Below are positions 1 through 6,038 of a stretch of 17,360 nucleotides of DNA, in pieces. Both the position numbers and the translations under genes were made by a program. Below the pieces are notes generated by a model, which was given only the letters and a program-made list of their open reading frames with translations, searched no databases and was not told the origin of the DNA. The stretch lies in contig CANPZQ010000029.1 of assembly GCA_947588775.1 (NCBI GenBank), positions 1 to 17,360 on the forward strand, written 5' to 3'. This DNA comes from an uncultured Clostridia bacterium (GTDB taxonomy: Bacteria; Bacillota; Clostridia; Oscillospirales; Ruminococcaceae). How positions within the stretch are numbered: position 1 is the first letter of the stretch; every line of letters begins with the position of its first letter.

Positions 1-72
1 ACCTAAATCCAAGTGTGCTATGCAGATGCACTTAAAACTTTCTGCAAATCTTATTATACGAGGAGAAAAATC

Positions 73-498
73 ATGAATAACGAATTACTTAACAAGGCAA
101 AGGAAGCAAAAACCCCCGAGGAGCTTCTGAAAATCGCTCAGGAAAACGGAATGACCGACTTCAGCGAGGAAAACGCAAAGGTTTACTTCGATTTGGTAAA
201 CCGCAGCGGCGAGCTTTCCGACACCGAGCTTGAGAACGCCGCCGGAGGCTGCAAGAAGGACGGCAAGAGAGTCGTCACCCTCGGCCTCGAATGCCCGGGC
301 TATTACTCGAATAACAACAACGCGCATCTCTGGCTCTGCAAAAAGTGCAAAAAGCCCGACTTCCAATGCAGCTGCTACGGCGACATCTCCCCGAACGCTT
401 TCCAGTTCAACCGCAAGAACCAGTGCGAAACCTGCGAGCACTGCAAATATGTGAAGGGCCTGTGGCTCTGCTGCAACGATAAGTGCAACACCATCTGA
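73..498 (+). CDS. Nif11-type leader, Cys-rich core precursor peptide 1 (type A core)
   Basis: This is a 141-residue small protein in two parts. Residues 1-59 form a charged, helix-prone leader with the Nif11-like pattern (AKTPEELLKIA near residue 12, GELSDTELENAAGG at 46-59), ending in a double glycine. The remaining 82 residues are a core rich in Cys, Lys and aromatic residues: Cys directly after GG, then WLCKKC, CSC, CETCEHC and GLWLCC. Nif11-like leaders are known to guide RiPP maturation enzymes, with cleavage after GG. The modification here is unknown, and the CxxC pairs could equally bind zinc or form disulfides. The start is set by AGGAG at 61-65, seven bases before the ATG; an in-frame ATG at 13 has no such site and would add 20 residues that no paralogue has. 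It is the first visible gene of the array, and its promoter probably lies outside the window. Confidence 0.85.
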   Translation: MNNELLNKAKEAKTPEELLKIAQENGMTDFSEENAKVYFDLVNRSGELSDTELENAAGGCKKDGKRVVTLGLECPGYYSNNNNAHLWLCKKCKKPDFQCSCYGDISPNAFQFNRKNQCETCEHCKYVKGLWLCCNDKCNTI

Positions 499-502
499 CT
501 GA

Positions 503-516
503 TTACCGGCCGGTAA
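503..516. repeat. 14-bp perfect palindrome between peptide genes 1 and 2
   Basis: TTACCGGCCGGTAA is a perfect palindrome, four bases after the stop codon of gene 1 and upstream of the AAGGAGG of gene 2. It could form a short hairpin in RNA or be a dimeric protein site in DNA. There is no T-run, so it is not a terminator. Confidence 0.5.
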
Positions 517-539
517 AGCCGATACAAGGAGGTAAATAA

Positions 540-959
540 ATGAACGAAGAACTTATCGCGAAAGCGCGCGAGGCGAAATCCCCCGAGGAGCTTCTGAAGC
601 TCGCCAAAGAAGCCGGAATTTCCGACATTACCGAGGAAAACGCCGGGGCATATTTTGAGCTCATCAGCAGCAAGGGCGAGCTTTCCGACGACGAGCTTTC
701 AAACGCCGCGGGCGGCTGTAAGAACGGCGGAAGAAGAGTAGTCACAATCTCCCTCGACTGCGTTGGCTACTCGAAATTCGAGAACCGTCACTTCTGGAAG
801 TGCGACAAGTGCGGCAAACTCGACACCGACGACAAATGCTACCACGATTACGACTGGGGATTCCGCTTCGGGCATAAGGACCAGTGCGGAACCTGCGGCT
901 GGTGCCACTACGAAAAGGGCCTCTGGCTCTGCTACAACCCCGACGCGAACAAGCTGTAA
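540..959 (+). CDS. Nif11-type leader, Cys-rich core precursor peptide 2 (type A core)
   Basis: A 139-residue paralogue of the first array gene. The leader (1-59) contains AKSPEELLKLAKEAG and ends GELSDDELSNAAGG. The 80-residue core starts with Cys60 and shows RRVVT, a single Cys in LDCVGY, WKCDKCG, QCGTCGWC and GLWLCYNP. Compared with gene 1 it lacks one Cys of the central CxC pair and the two Cys near the C-terminus, so the invariant set is smaller than any one member suggests. AAGGAGG ends about six bases before the ATG. It sits 41 bases after gene 1 and 20 bases before gene 3 and is probably cotranscribed with both. Its leader and core are closest to gene 3. The family assignment rests on the leader; the function of the core is unknown. 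Confidence 0.85.
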   Translation: MNEELIAKAREAKSPEELLKLAKEAGISDITEENAGAYFELISSKGELSDDELSNAAGGCKNGGRRVVTISLDCVGYSKFENRHFWKCDKCGKLDTDDKCYHDYDWGFRFGHKDQCGTCGWCHYEKGLWLCYNPDANKL

Positions 960-979
960 CTCATAAAGGAGGATAAACG

Positions 980-1411
980 ATGAATTCCGAATTACTCAAT
1001 AAGGCGATGAAAGCGAAATCCCCCGAAGAGCTTCTTAAAATCGTCCGCGAAGGCGGAATGGAGGACTTCACCGAGGAGAGCGCGAAGGCTTACTTCGATT
1101 TGGCAAGCCACAAGGGCGAGCTTTCCGACGACGAGCTTTCAAACGCCGCCGGAGGCTGCAAGAAGGACGGAAAAAGAGTAGTAACCGTCGGCGCGGGCTG
1201 TGTAGGCTTCTCGAATACAATGAATCTTCACCTTTGGAAGTGCGACAAGTGCGGCGAGGACGATACCGTCTGCCCCTGCTACGGCGACCCGGGCGGAACG
1301 CCTCCCGGAGTTTTCCGCTTCGGATTAAAGAACCAGTGCGGAAACTGCGGCTGGTGCCATTATGTGAAGGGTCTGTGGCTCTGCTATAACCCCAAGGCCA
1401 ACGAAATGTGA
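980..1411 (+). CDS. Nif11-type leader, Cys-rich core precursor peptide 3 (type A core)
   Basis: A 143-residue member of the array. The leader (1-59) ends GELSDDELSNAAGG, identical to gene 2 over this stretch. The 84-residue core has Cys60, KRVVTVG, a lone Cys in AGCVGF, WKCDKCG, a CPC pair, QCGNCGWC and GLWLCYNPKAN. A short Gly/Pro-rich stretch (DPGGTPPGVF) lies between the CPC pair and the CxxCxxC cluster and makes it slightly longer than gene 2. AAAGGAGG lies before the ATG, with a 20-base gap after gene 2. The strong similarity to gene 2 points to a recent duplication. It is expected to be handled by the same maturation or export machinery as its neighbours, but no such enzyme is visible. 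Confidence 0.85.
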   Translation: MNSELLNKAMKAKSPEELLKIVREGGMEDFTEESAKAYFDLASHKGELSDDELSNAAGGCKKDGKRVVTVGAGCVGFSNTMNLHLWKCDKCGEDDTVCPCYGDPGGTPPGVFRFGLKNQCGNCGWCHYVKGLWLCYNPKANEM

Positions 1412-1432
1412 CGAACCGTTAAGGAGGACAAA

Positions 1433-1840
1433 ATGAATTCCGAATTACTCAGTAAAGCGATGGAAGCAAAATCCCCCGAGGAGCTTATCGCCGTCGCAAA
1501 GGAAACCGGCAGGGAGCTTTCCGCCGAGCAGGCCGAAAAGCTGTTTTCAAGCCTTAAAAACGGCGGCGAGCTTTCGGACGACGAGCTCGACAGCGCGGTC
1601 GGAGGCGGCTGCGCGGCGCATATGCCGAGGCTTGAAATCGACTGCAAATGCCTTGAAAGAACCGGCCTGAGCGAATGGACCTGCCGCATCTGCGGAAGCA
1701 GACCCCACCGCAAGGGGCCGAATCCCTATATCTGCGAGGTCGACTGCGAGCACGCGATAAGAATGAAAAAGCTCAACTGCTATAACTGCGCGAACCTCGA
1801 ATCCGGCGTCTGCACGGCTTTAAACGAAAAGGTTAAGTAA
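1433..1840 (+). CDS. Nif11-type leader, Cys-rich core precursor peptide 4 (type B core)
   Basis: A 135-residue member with a typical leader (AKSPEELIAVAKETG, then GELSDDELDSAVGGG at 46-59) but a distinct 76-residue core. The core lacks the RRVVT and GLWLC signatures of genes 1-3. Instead it shows CKC, EWTCRICGS, a Cys before EVDCEHAIRMKKL, NCYNC and a last Cys in SGVCTALN. Only WxCxxCG and the initial Cys after GG align easily with the type A cores. The CEHA...L(N/D)CxNC block recurs in the core of gene 6, which defines a second subfamily. AAGGAGG precedes the ATG, 21 bases after gene 3. A stable hairpin lies just after the gene, so downstream transcription may be reduced. Confidence 0.83.
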   Translation: MNSELLSKAMEAKSPEELIAVAKETGRELSAEQAEKLFSSLKNGGELSDDELDSAVGGGCAAHMPRLEIDCKCLERTGLSEWTCRICGSRPHRKGPNPYICEVDCEHAIRMKKLNCYNCANLESGVCTALNEKVK

Positions 1841-1852
1841 ACAATTCCGCGC

Positions 1853-1876
1853 GCGGGGGAAAACGCTTTCCCCCGC
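1853..1876 (+). terminator. Perfect 10-bp hairpin after peptide gene 4 (attenuator-like)
   Basis: GCGGGGGAAA and TTTCCCCCGC form a perfect 10-bp stem around the four-base loop ACGC. No T-run follows, so it is not a standard intrinsic terminator. It may pause polymerase, protect upstream mRNA from exonucleases, or mark an RNA processing point. It divides genes 1-4, which are tightly spaced, from genes 5-7. Confidence 0.55.
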
Positions 1877-1878
1877 CG

Positions 1879-1895
1879 CTCCCGCCGTTCGGGAG
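1879..1895 (+). promoter_or_regulatory. Hairpin covering the ribosome binding site of peptide gene 5
   Basis: CTCCCG at 1879-1884 pairs with CGGGAG at 1890-1895 around the loop CCGTT. The 3' arm contains most of the GGGAGG Shine-Dalgarno (1891-1896) of the next gene, whose ATG is at 1909. When folded, the site would be hidden from ribosomes, which would lower translation of gene 5. This is a structural inference from the sequence; the six-pair stem is GC-rich but short. Confidence 0.45.
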
Positions 1896-1908
1896 GACAT
1901 TATACGAT

Positions 1909-2379
1909 ATGACTAATATTACAAACGAAGAAATCATCAACGCCGCGAGGGCGGCAAAATCCCCCGGAGAGCTTTTGGAAACAGTAAAGGGCTTCGGCGT
2001 GGAGGAATTTTCGGAGGAGAACGCGAGGGCTTATTTTGAGCTTTTGAACCGAAACGGCGAGCTTTCGGACGACGAGCTTGAAAACGCCTCCGGCGGAGGC
2101 TGCACAAATAAAGGCAGAAAGGTCGTTTCAAAGGGAAACGTCTGCCCGTCGTCCAAGGCGGTCGTCACCTGTCAGGACAGCGAATGGCAGTGCAAACAGT
2201 GCAAAAAGTGGGGCTGGAGCTGCACCTGCGGCCGCCCGCTGCTCAACGAACTTGAGCGAACCTGCCAGATGAGCTTTCGGTTCAACGCCATCGGCGTATG
2301 CGGCTCCTGCAATCTCTGTATCTACGAAAACGGGCTGTGGATTTGCACCAACGACAAAATAAACAACCCCCGCGGCTGA
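1909..2379 (+). CDS. Nif11-type leader, Cys-rich core precursor peptide 5 (type A core)
   Basis: A 156-residue member of the array. Its leader is five residues longer at the N-terminus than the others and ends GELSDDELENASGGG at about 50-64, followed by Cys65. The 92-residue core is type A: RKVVSKG, VCPSS, EWQCKQCKK, CTC, a unique extra Cys in RTCQMSF, VCGSCNLC and GLWICTND. The start is the ATG at 1909, preceded by GGGAGGAC with a rather long gap of about 12 bases; that ribosome site lies in a hairpin. The gap from gene 4 is 68 bases, longer than between genes 2, 3 and 4, which suggests separate control of its level. The core's biochemical role is unknown. Confidence 0.84.
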   Translation: MTNITNEEIINAARAAKSPGELLETVKGFGVEEFSEENARAYFELLNRNGELSDDELENASGGGCTNKGRKVVSKGNVCPSSKAVVTCQDSEWQCKQCKKWGWSCTCGRPLLNELERTCQMSFRFNAIGVCGSCNLCIYENGLWICTNDKINNPRG

Positions 2380-2431
2380 CGGCCGACGAAAAAATTGGCA
2401 AAGAAGCTTATCGGCTTCAAAAAAAACGGCG

Positions 2432-2467
2432 CGGCCGGGAACACCTGCCTCCTGGCCGGCAAGGCAG
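2432..2467 (+). promoter_or_regulatory. Overlapping, mutually exclusive hairpins before peptide gene 6
   Basis: In the 106-base gap between genes 5 and 6, CGGCCGGG (2432-2439) can pair with CCTGGCCG (2451-2458) with one G-U pair. Alternatively CTGCCT (2445-2450) can pair with AGGCAG (2462-2467). Forming one arrangement breaks the other. The AAGGAG ribosome site of gene 6 follows at 2473-2478. A weaker GAAGC/GCTTC hairpin lies upstream at 2403-2418. A switch is possible but not shown. Confidence 0.3.
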
Positions 2468-2485
2468 CAAGTAAGGAGATTAACT

Positions 2486-2944
2486 ATGGCTGACGAAAAG
2501 ATTATTCAAAAAGCAAGGGCCGCGAAATCCCCCGAGGCCCTTATGGCACTTGCCGAAGAAAACGGCAAGGCTTTGACAGATGAGCAGGCAAAGGAATTTT
2601 TTGAAAAGCTAAACCAAACCGGCGAGCTTTCCGATTCCGAGCTTGAAAACGCCGTGGGCGGCTGCGGCGGCGGAAGCGCGGACGATTCCGTTTTGGAGTA
2701 CCGCATAACCTGTATGAACGACTGGGCTCACAATAAAACCGGCGACGGTTGGTCGGCGTGGGGCTGCAAAACCTGCGGACAGGTGATTCACACGGTCGAC
2801 GGCAAGGTTATGGAGCGGTGCGAGCACGCAAAGAAATGGTTCCTGCTCGACTGCACCAACTGCATTAACTACCAGCCCGAAAACCTGAGCCATCTTAAGT
2901 GCGGCTGGACGCTCGTTCCTCCTCCGGGCATGGGCAGACATTGA
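2486..2944 (+). CDS. Nif11-type leader, Cys-rich core precursor peptide 6 (type B core)
   Basis: A 152-residue member. The leader (MADEKIIQKARAAKSPEAL..., ending GELSDSELENAVGG at 46-59) is closest to that of gene 7. The 93-residue core instead resembles gene 4. It has Cys60 followed by a Gly/Ser/Asp stretch, ITC, a Trp-rich segment, WGCKTCGQ, RCEHAKKW, LDCTNCIN and LKCGW. The tail VPPPGMGRH has no counterpart in other members. AAGGAG lies seven bases before the ATG. Gene 7 begins 13 bases after its stop, so the pair is probably translationally coupled. The leader suggests the same recognition system as the rest of the array; the core's fate is unknown. Confidence 0.83.
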   Translation: MADEKIIQKARAAKSPEALMALAEENGKALTDEQAKEFFEKLNQTGELSDSELENAVGGCGGGSADDSVLEYRITCMNDWAHNKTGDGWSAWGCKTCGQVIHTVDGKVMERCEHAKKWFLLDCTNCINYQPENLSHLKCGWTLVPPPGMGRH

Positions 2945-2957
2945 GGGCGGCCCGGCT

Positions 2958-3417
2958 ATGGCTGACAAAAAACTTATCCAAAGGGCAAGGGCCGCGAAAT
3001 CCCCCGAGGAGCTTTTGAAGCTTGCCGAAGAAAACGGAATGGCGGATTTCACAGAAGAAGAAGCCGAGGAATATTTTAAAATCCTCAACCGCAGCGGCGA
3101 GCTTTCCGACAGCGAGCTTGAAAACGCGTCGGGAGGCTGCAAAAAGGGCGGCAAGAGGGTCGTCACGATGGGAACCGTCTTCCGACCTTCATATGGACGG
3201 GAACGGCAAGTACTACACCCTGTCCTGGAAGTGCAAAACCTGCCATAATTTCGAGGAAACCTGCACCTGCAACCGCGGCACCCTCAACAACATAATCGTG
3301 GTGGACGGAGGCTTCGTGTTAGACTTCGGCGTCTGCGGCGTCTGCGGCTCCTGCCAGTGGTGCGCCCGCGAAAAAGGGCTGTGGGTCTGCACAAACCCGA
3401 TTGCTAACGCGATTTGA
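2958..3417 (+). pseudogene. Nif11-type leader, Cys-rich core precursor peptide 7, frameshifted (type A core)
   Basis: The leader (residues 1-60, MADKKLIQRARAAKSPEEL... to GELSDSELENASGG) and the first core residues CKKGGKRVVTMGTV read in one frame. The rest of the core (DLHMDGNGKYY, LSWKCKTC, CTC, VCGSCQWC, GLWVCTNP) reads in the next frame, starting near 3184. The break lies between 3177 and 3184, exactly where all type A paralogues carry a Cys. Restoring GT after GTCT would give GTC TGT TCC GAC and a 153-residue protein with that Cys, so a two-base deletion is the simplest explanation. Without it the product stops at 3248 after 96 residues, with most core Cys lost. A sequencing or assembly error cannot be excluded. 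The ribosome site (GAGGGCGG) is weaker than in the other members. Confidence 0.8.
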
Positions 3418-3442
3418 GGGGATAAGGGGAAGTGACATGAAA

Positions 3443-3470
3443 GGGGCTCCCGGGTTGAGGGAGCCTTTTT
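3443..3470 (+). terminator. Intrinsic terminator of the peptide array
   Basis: GGCTCCC (3445-3451) and GGGAGCC (3459-3465) form a perfect seven-pair stem around GGGTTGA, followed directly by TTTTT. It lies 27 bases after the last stop codon of the array. Confidence 0.88.
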
Positions 3471-3478
3471 CTGTGCAT

Positions 3479-3505
3479 AAAAAAGCGAAGCCCCCCATGC
3501 TTCGC
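3479..3505 (-). terminator. Intrinsic terminator of the opp operon
   Basis: Read on the minus strand, GCGAAGC and GCTTCGC form a perfect seven-pair stem around ATGGGGG, followed by TTTTTT. It lies eight bases after the stop codon of the ApbE-like gene and sits back to back with the array terminator, insulating the two convergent units. Confidence 0.88.
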
Positions 3506-3512
3506 CTTTACC

Positions 3513-4721
3513 CTATTCCAATTCAACCCACGAAATCTCCCCAACGTCCCCCACGGCGACAACCTCCCCGTCTTCAAACCAAACCGCCCCTATTTCATCG
3601 CCGAATTCGGGCGGCCGGAAGCTCTCCGCGACGAAAACCGGTGCGAGGGCGAGGGCTACGTCGGCGCAGCCGAGGGCTCGCGAGTTGCCGTAAAGCTCGC
3701 TTATCGAGGTGCGGTTCAGGCCGTCGGCGGGGTCGATAAACCGCGAGCGAAACTCTTCGCCGAGGTCGAGGTACCTCTCATTCTCGGCGTCCGATGCCGG
3801 ATAGGAGCGAAGCGCGACGGTGCTCATCTTTCCGCTGTACCTCATCGTCGCGGCGGGGACCGCGGCTTTGCCGTCGAGGCGAAGAAGGGTTTCGGCGCAT
3901 TCGCCGCTGTCGCCGAGGCAGCGCGTATAGCCGTCGAAGCTCGAAATTATGCAGGCGTTAAGCCCTTCCTCCTCAAAACGCGTTGCAATCATATCCGCGA
4001 TAAACGCGTTTTTCAGCCAGTAAAAGTTAATCAGCTCGTCAATTTCGTTTTCTTTTAAATAATCTAAGTAATCTGCCGAGGCTTTCAGCTTCACCCTGTT
4101 CTCCCCCAAAAGCTCAAGGTCGATTTTTTGCGGGTCGCGGGCAAATTCGCATACCCTCTCGCCGAACTGCCGTAGCCCCTCGTTCCGGGCGGGGTCGAAG
4201 TCGCCGGACATCTCGGGCGACGAGGCGAAAATCCCGTCGTAGGTCGAGTAAATCGGCCCGAGATAAAGGAGCCTGTCGCCGCTTTTTACATATTTTTCAA
4301 GGGCGGCGTAGAGCTGCGAATCTACCTCGATCTCCTCGTTCGGGTGGAGGCTCAGATATTTAAGGTTGTGAACGTTTTCAAGCTCAGTTTCCGCGTTGAA
4401 AAGCTCATAGCCGTCCCTTGCCGCTTCGGTATAAAGCGCGGTGACGGCGCGTTTTTCCTTTGAAACGGAGCCCTTGGAGCCGACGTTGTAGAGGAGCATG
4501 AAGTCGCTCGAACATGTCGTCCCCTCGGAGGTATACGCCTGAATCTCGCGCCAGCCACTGTCGCCGTTAATCAGCCCCGAAATCCCGTATGCAAGAGCCG
4601 AAGCTCCCACAATCAGGAAAAATACCGTTGCGGCTATCCTAAGCCCGATATGGCTTGTCGACAGCTCAACCTTTTCCACTGAACGCGGGGGCCTCGGCGC
4701 GCGTGCTCTTGTGCTTTTCAC
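3513..4721 (-). CDS. Membrane-anchored ApbE-like protein (degenerate FAD:protein FMN transferase family)
   Basis: A 402-residue protein with one N-terminal membrane helix (about 27-49) and an external domain. The order of weak motifs matches the ApbE fold: a conserved-looking IEVDSQLYAALE then LGPIYSTYDGIF near 155-165 (compare the VGPLxxxWGF region of ApbE), FIDPADG at 328-334 (compare HIIDPxTG), and SRALGCADVALALA near 347-360 (compare the ADALATAL metal-site helix). True ApbE enzymes transfer FMN to proteins. Here the His of HIIDP is Phe, the NxGG flavin motif is not seen, and the Thr four residues after the metal-binding Asp is Ala, so activity is doubtful. The start is a GTG immediately after the TAA of oppF, which suggests translational coupling. 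It is the last gene of the operon; its link to peptide uptake is unknown. Confidence 0.5.
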   Translation of the reverse strand: MKSTRARAPRPPRSVEKVELSTSHIGLRIAATVFFLIVGASALAYGISGLINGDSGWREIQAYTSEGTTCSSDFMLLYNVGSKGSVSKEKRAVTALYTEAARDGYELFNAETELENVHNLKYLSLHPNEEIEVDSQLYAALEKYVKSGDRLLYLGPIYSTYDGIFASSPEMSGDFDPARNEGLRQFGERVCEFARDPQKIDLELLGENRVKLKASADYLDYLKENEIDELINFYWLKNAFIADMIATRFEEEGLNACIISSFDGYTRCLGDSGECAETLLRLDGKAAVPAATMRYSGKMSTVALRSYPASDAENERYLDLGEEFRSRFIDPADGLNRTSISELYGNSRALGCADVALALAPVFVAESFRPPEFGDEIGAVWFEDGEVVAVGDVGEISWVELE

Positions 4722-6026
4722 TTAAATTACCGCCAGAACGAGCAGCAAAAGGAAGATTACGATTATCACGGCGATACAGATAAATCCTGCAATCGCGCCC
4801 TTTTTGCACGCCCTGAAGTTCCGCAAGTGTTTAAAGTGCTTGAATATCAGTCCGGCTATAATTCCGAGAACCGGGAGGAAGAACGAAAGTATCGTATACC
4901 ACACCGAGCCCGTGTCATGGACGGGGGTCTGGAGGAATTTTTCTTCCTCAAGCTCCTCCTGAGCATCGATGTGCTCCTCATTGTGGACCTGGTCGGCGAT
5001 TGTAATCGCCTTAAGCGGCACGCCGGCCTCGCGGATTTTTTTGTACTCCTCGATTTCCTTCTTGTTGCCGTAAACCCAGTGGTCGTTGCCGATGCAGACA
5101 AACTCCGGCTTATCCACGGAATAGTCGTGGACCGACGGGTCGTAGGTGAAAAGAACCTTGTGCTTTTCAAGCTTCGGGTCGGGTATCGGAATCGCGGAGA
5201 TAAGCGAGCGGGTATACGGGTGAAGCGGGAAGTTAAAGAGCTCCTCCGAGGAGGCGATTTCGACGATTCTTCCCTTATAGATAACGCCGATTCGGTCGGA
5301 GATGAATCTTACAACCGAGAGGTCGTGCGCGATAAAGAGGTAGGTGAGGTTCTTTTCGCGCTGGAATTTTTTCATCAGGTTAAGAACCTGCGCTCTGATT
5401 GATACGTCGAGGGCGGAAATCGGCTCGTCGGCGACAACCAGCTCCGGCTCCATTACCATCGCCCTCGCGATGCCGATTCTCTGGCGCTGTCCGCCCGAAA
5501 ATTCGTGGGGATAGCGCGTAAGGTGCTCCGGCAGAAGGCCGACCGCCTCAATCATATTCTCGACCTTTTTAACCCTGTCCGCCTCGTTTTCAAAGAGGTG
5601 GAAGTTATAAAGTCCCTCGGAGATTATGTAGTCGACCGTCGCGCGTTCGTTAAGCGAAGCGGCGGGGTCCTGGAAAACCATCTGGATATTTCTTATGACC
5701 TCGCGGTCGAGCGAGTGCGGGATTTTTCCCGAAATCTTAACGCCCTTATAGTCGATTTCTCCGGCGGCAAGCGGGTTTACGCGGATAACCGCGCGTCCGA
5801 TGGTCGTTTTTCCCGAGCCGGATTCGCCGACTAAGGAGAACGTTTCGCCGCGGTAGATGTCGAAGCTCGCGTCCTGGACCGCCTTTACGGCGTCCTCGCC
5901 CTTGCCGAAGGTTATATCTACGTCTTTAAGGGAAAGCAGGATTTCTCTGCCGTTTTCATCGATGGGGCCGTGCTCCGGCAGCTGCTTTGCGCGAACTCCC
6001 TCGGTCTTGTTTACATTTTCAGCCAT
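4722..6026 (-). CDS. oppF: Oligopeptide ABC importer ATP-binding subunit OppF with C-terminal membrane extension
   Basis: A 434-residue ATPase that would energise peptide import with OppD. Motifs are complete: Walker A GESGSGKT at 67-74, Q-loop VFQDPAASLN near 117-126, signature FSGGQ at 176-180, Walker B with D200 and E201, and switch His234. The PLHPYTRSLISAIPIPDP stretch after the ATPase core is typical of OppD/OppF. Family members usually end near 320-340 residues. This one continues through an acidic linker (about 350-370) to two hydrophobic helices (about 375-395 and 411-433) that should anchor it in the membrane. The usual C-terminal cysteine cluster is not evident. TAAGGAGG lies about seven bases before the ATG, and the gene starts 12 bases after oppD. 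Confidence 0.92.
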   Translation of the reverse strand: MAENVNKTEGVRAKQLPEHGPIDENGREILLSLKDVDITFGKGEDAVKAVQDASFDIYRGETFSLVGESGSGKTTIGRAVIRVNPLAAGEIDYKGVKISGKIPHSLDREVIRNIQMVFQDPAASLNERATVDYIISEGLYNFHLFENEADRVKKVENMIEAVGLLPEHLTRYPHEFSGGQRQRIGIARAMVMEPELVVADEPISALDVSIRAQVLNLMKKFQREKNLTYLFIAHDLSVVRFISDRIGVIYKGRIVEIASSEELFNFPLHPYTRSLISAIPIPDPKLEKHKVLFTYDPSVHDYSVDKPEFVCIGNDHWVYGNKKEIEEYKKIREAGVPLKAITIADQVHNEEHIDAQEELEEEKFLQTPVHDTGSVWYTILSFFLPVLGIIAGLIFKHFKHLRNFRACKKGAIAGFICIAVIIVIFLLLLVLAVI

Positions 6027-6038
6027 TGTCCCGCCTCC

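Noticed and set aside
45..60. TATTAT near 52-57 as a promoter for peptide gene 1
   Set aside because: It is too close to the AGGAG at 61-65 to leave a transcribed ribosome site, and no -35 box sits at the right distance.
3171..3190. Programmed ribosomal frameshift in peptide gene 7
   Set aside because: No slippery heptamer or internal Shine-Dalgarno is seen, none of the six paralogues needs a shift, and a two-base loss explains the site fully.
73..3417. The repeated DNA in the array as a CRISPR or satellite repeat
   Set aside because: The repeated blocks fall in frame within homologous leader coding regions at gene-length spacing and are explained by gene duplication.
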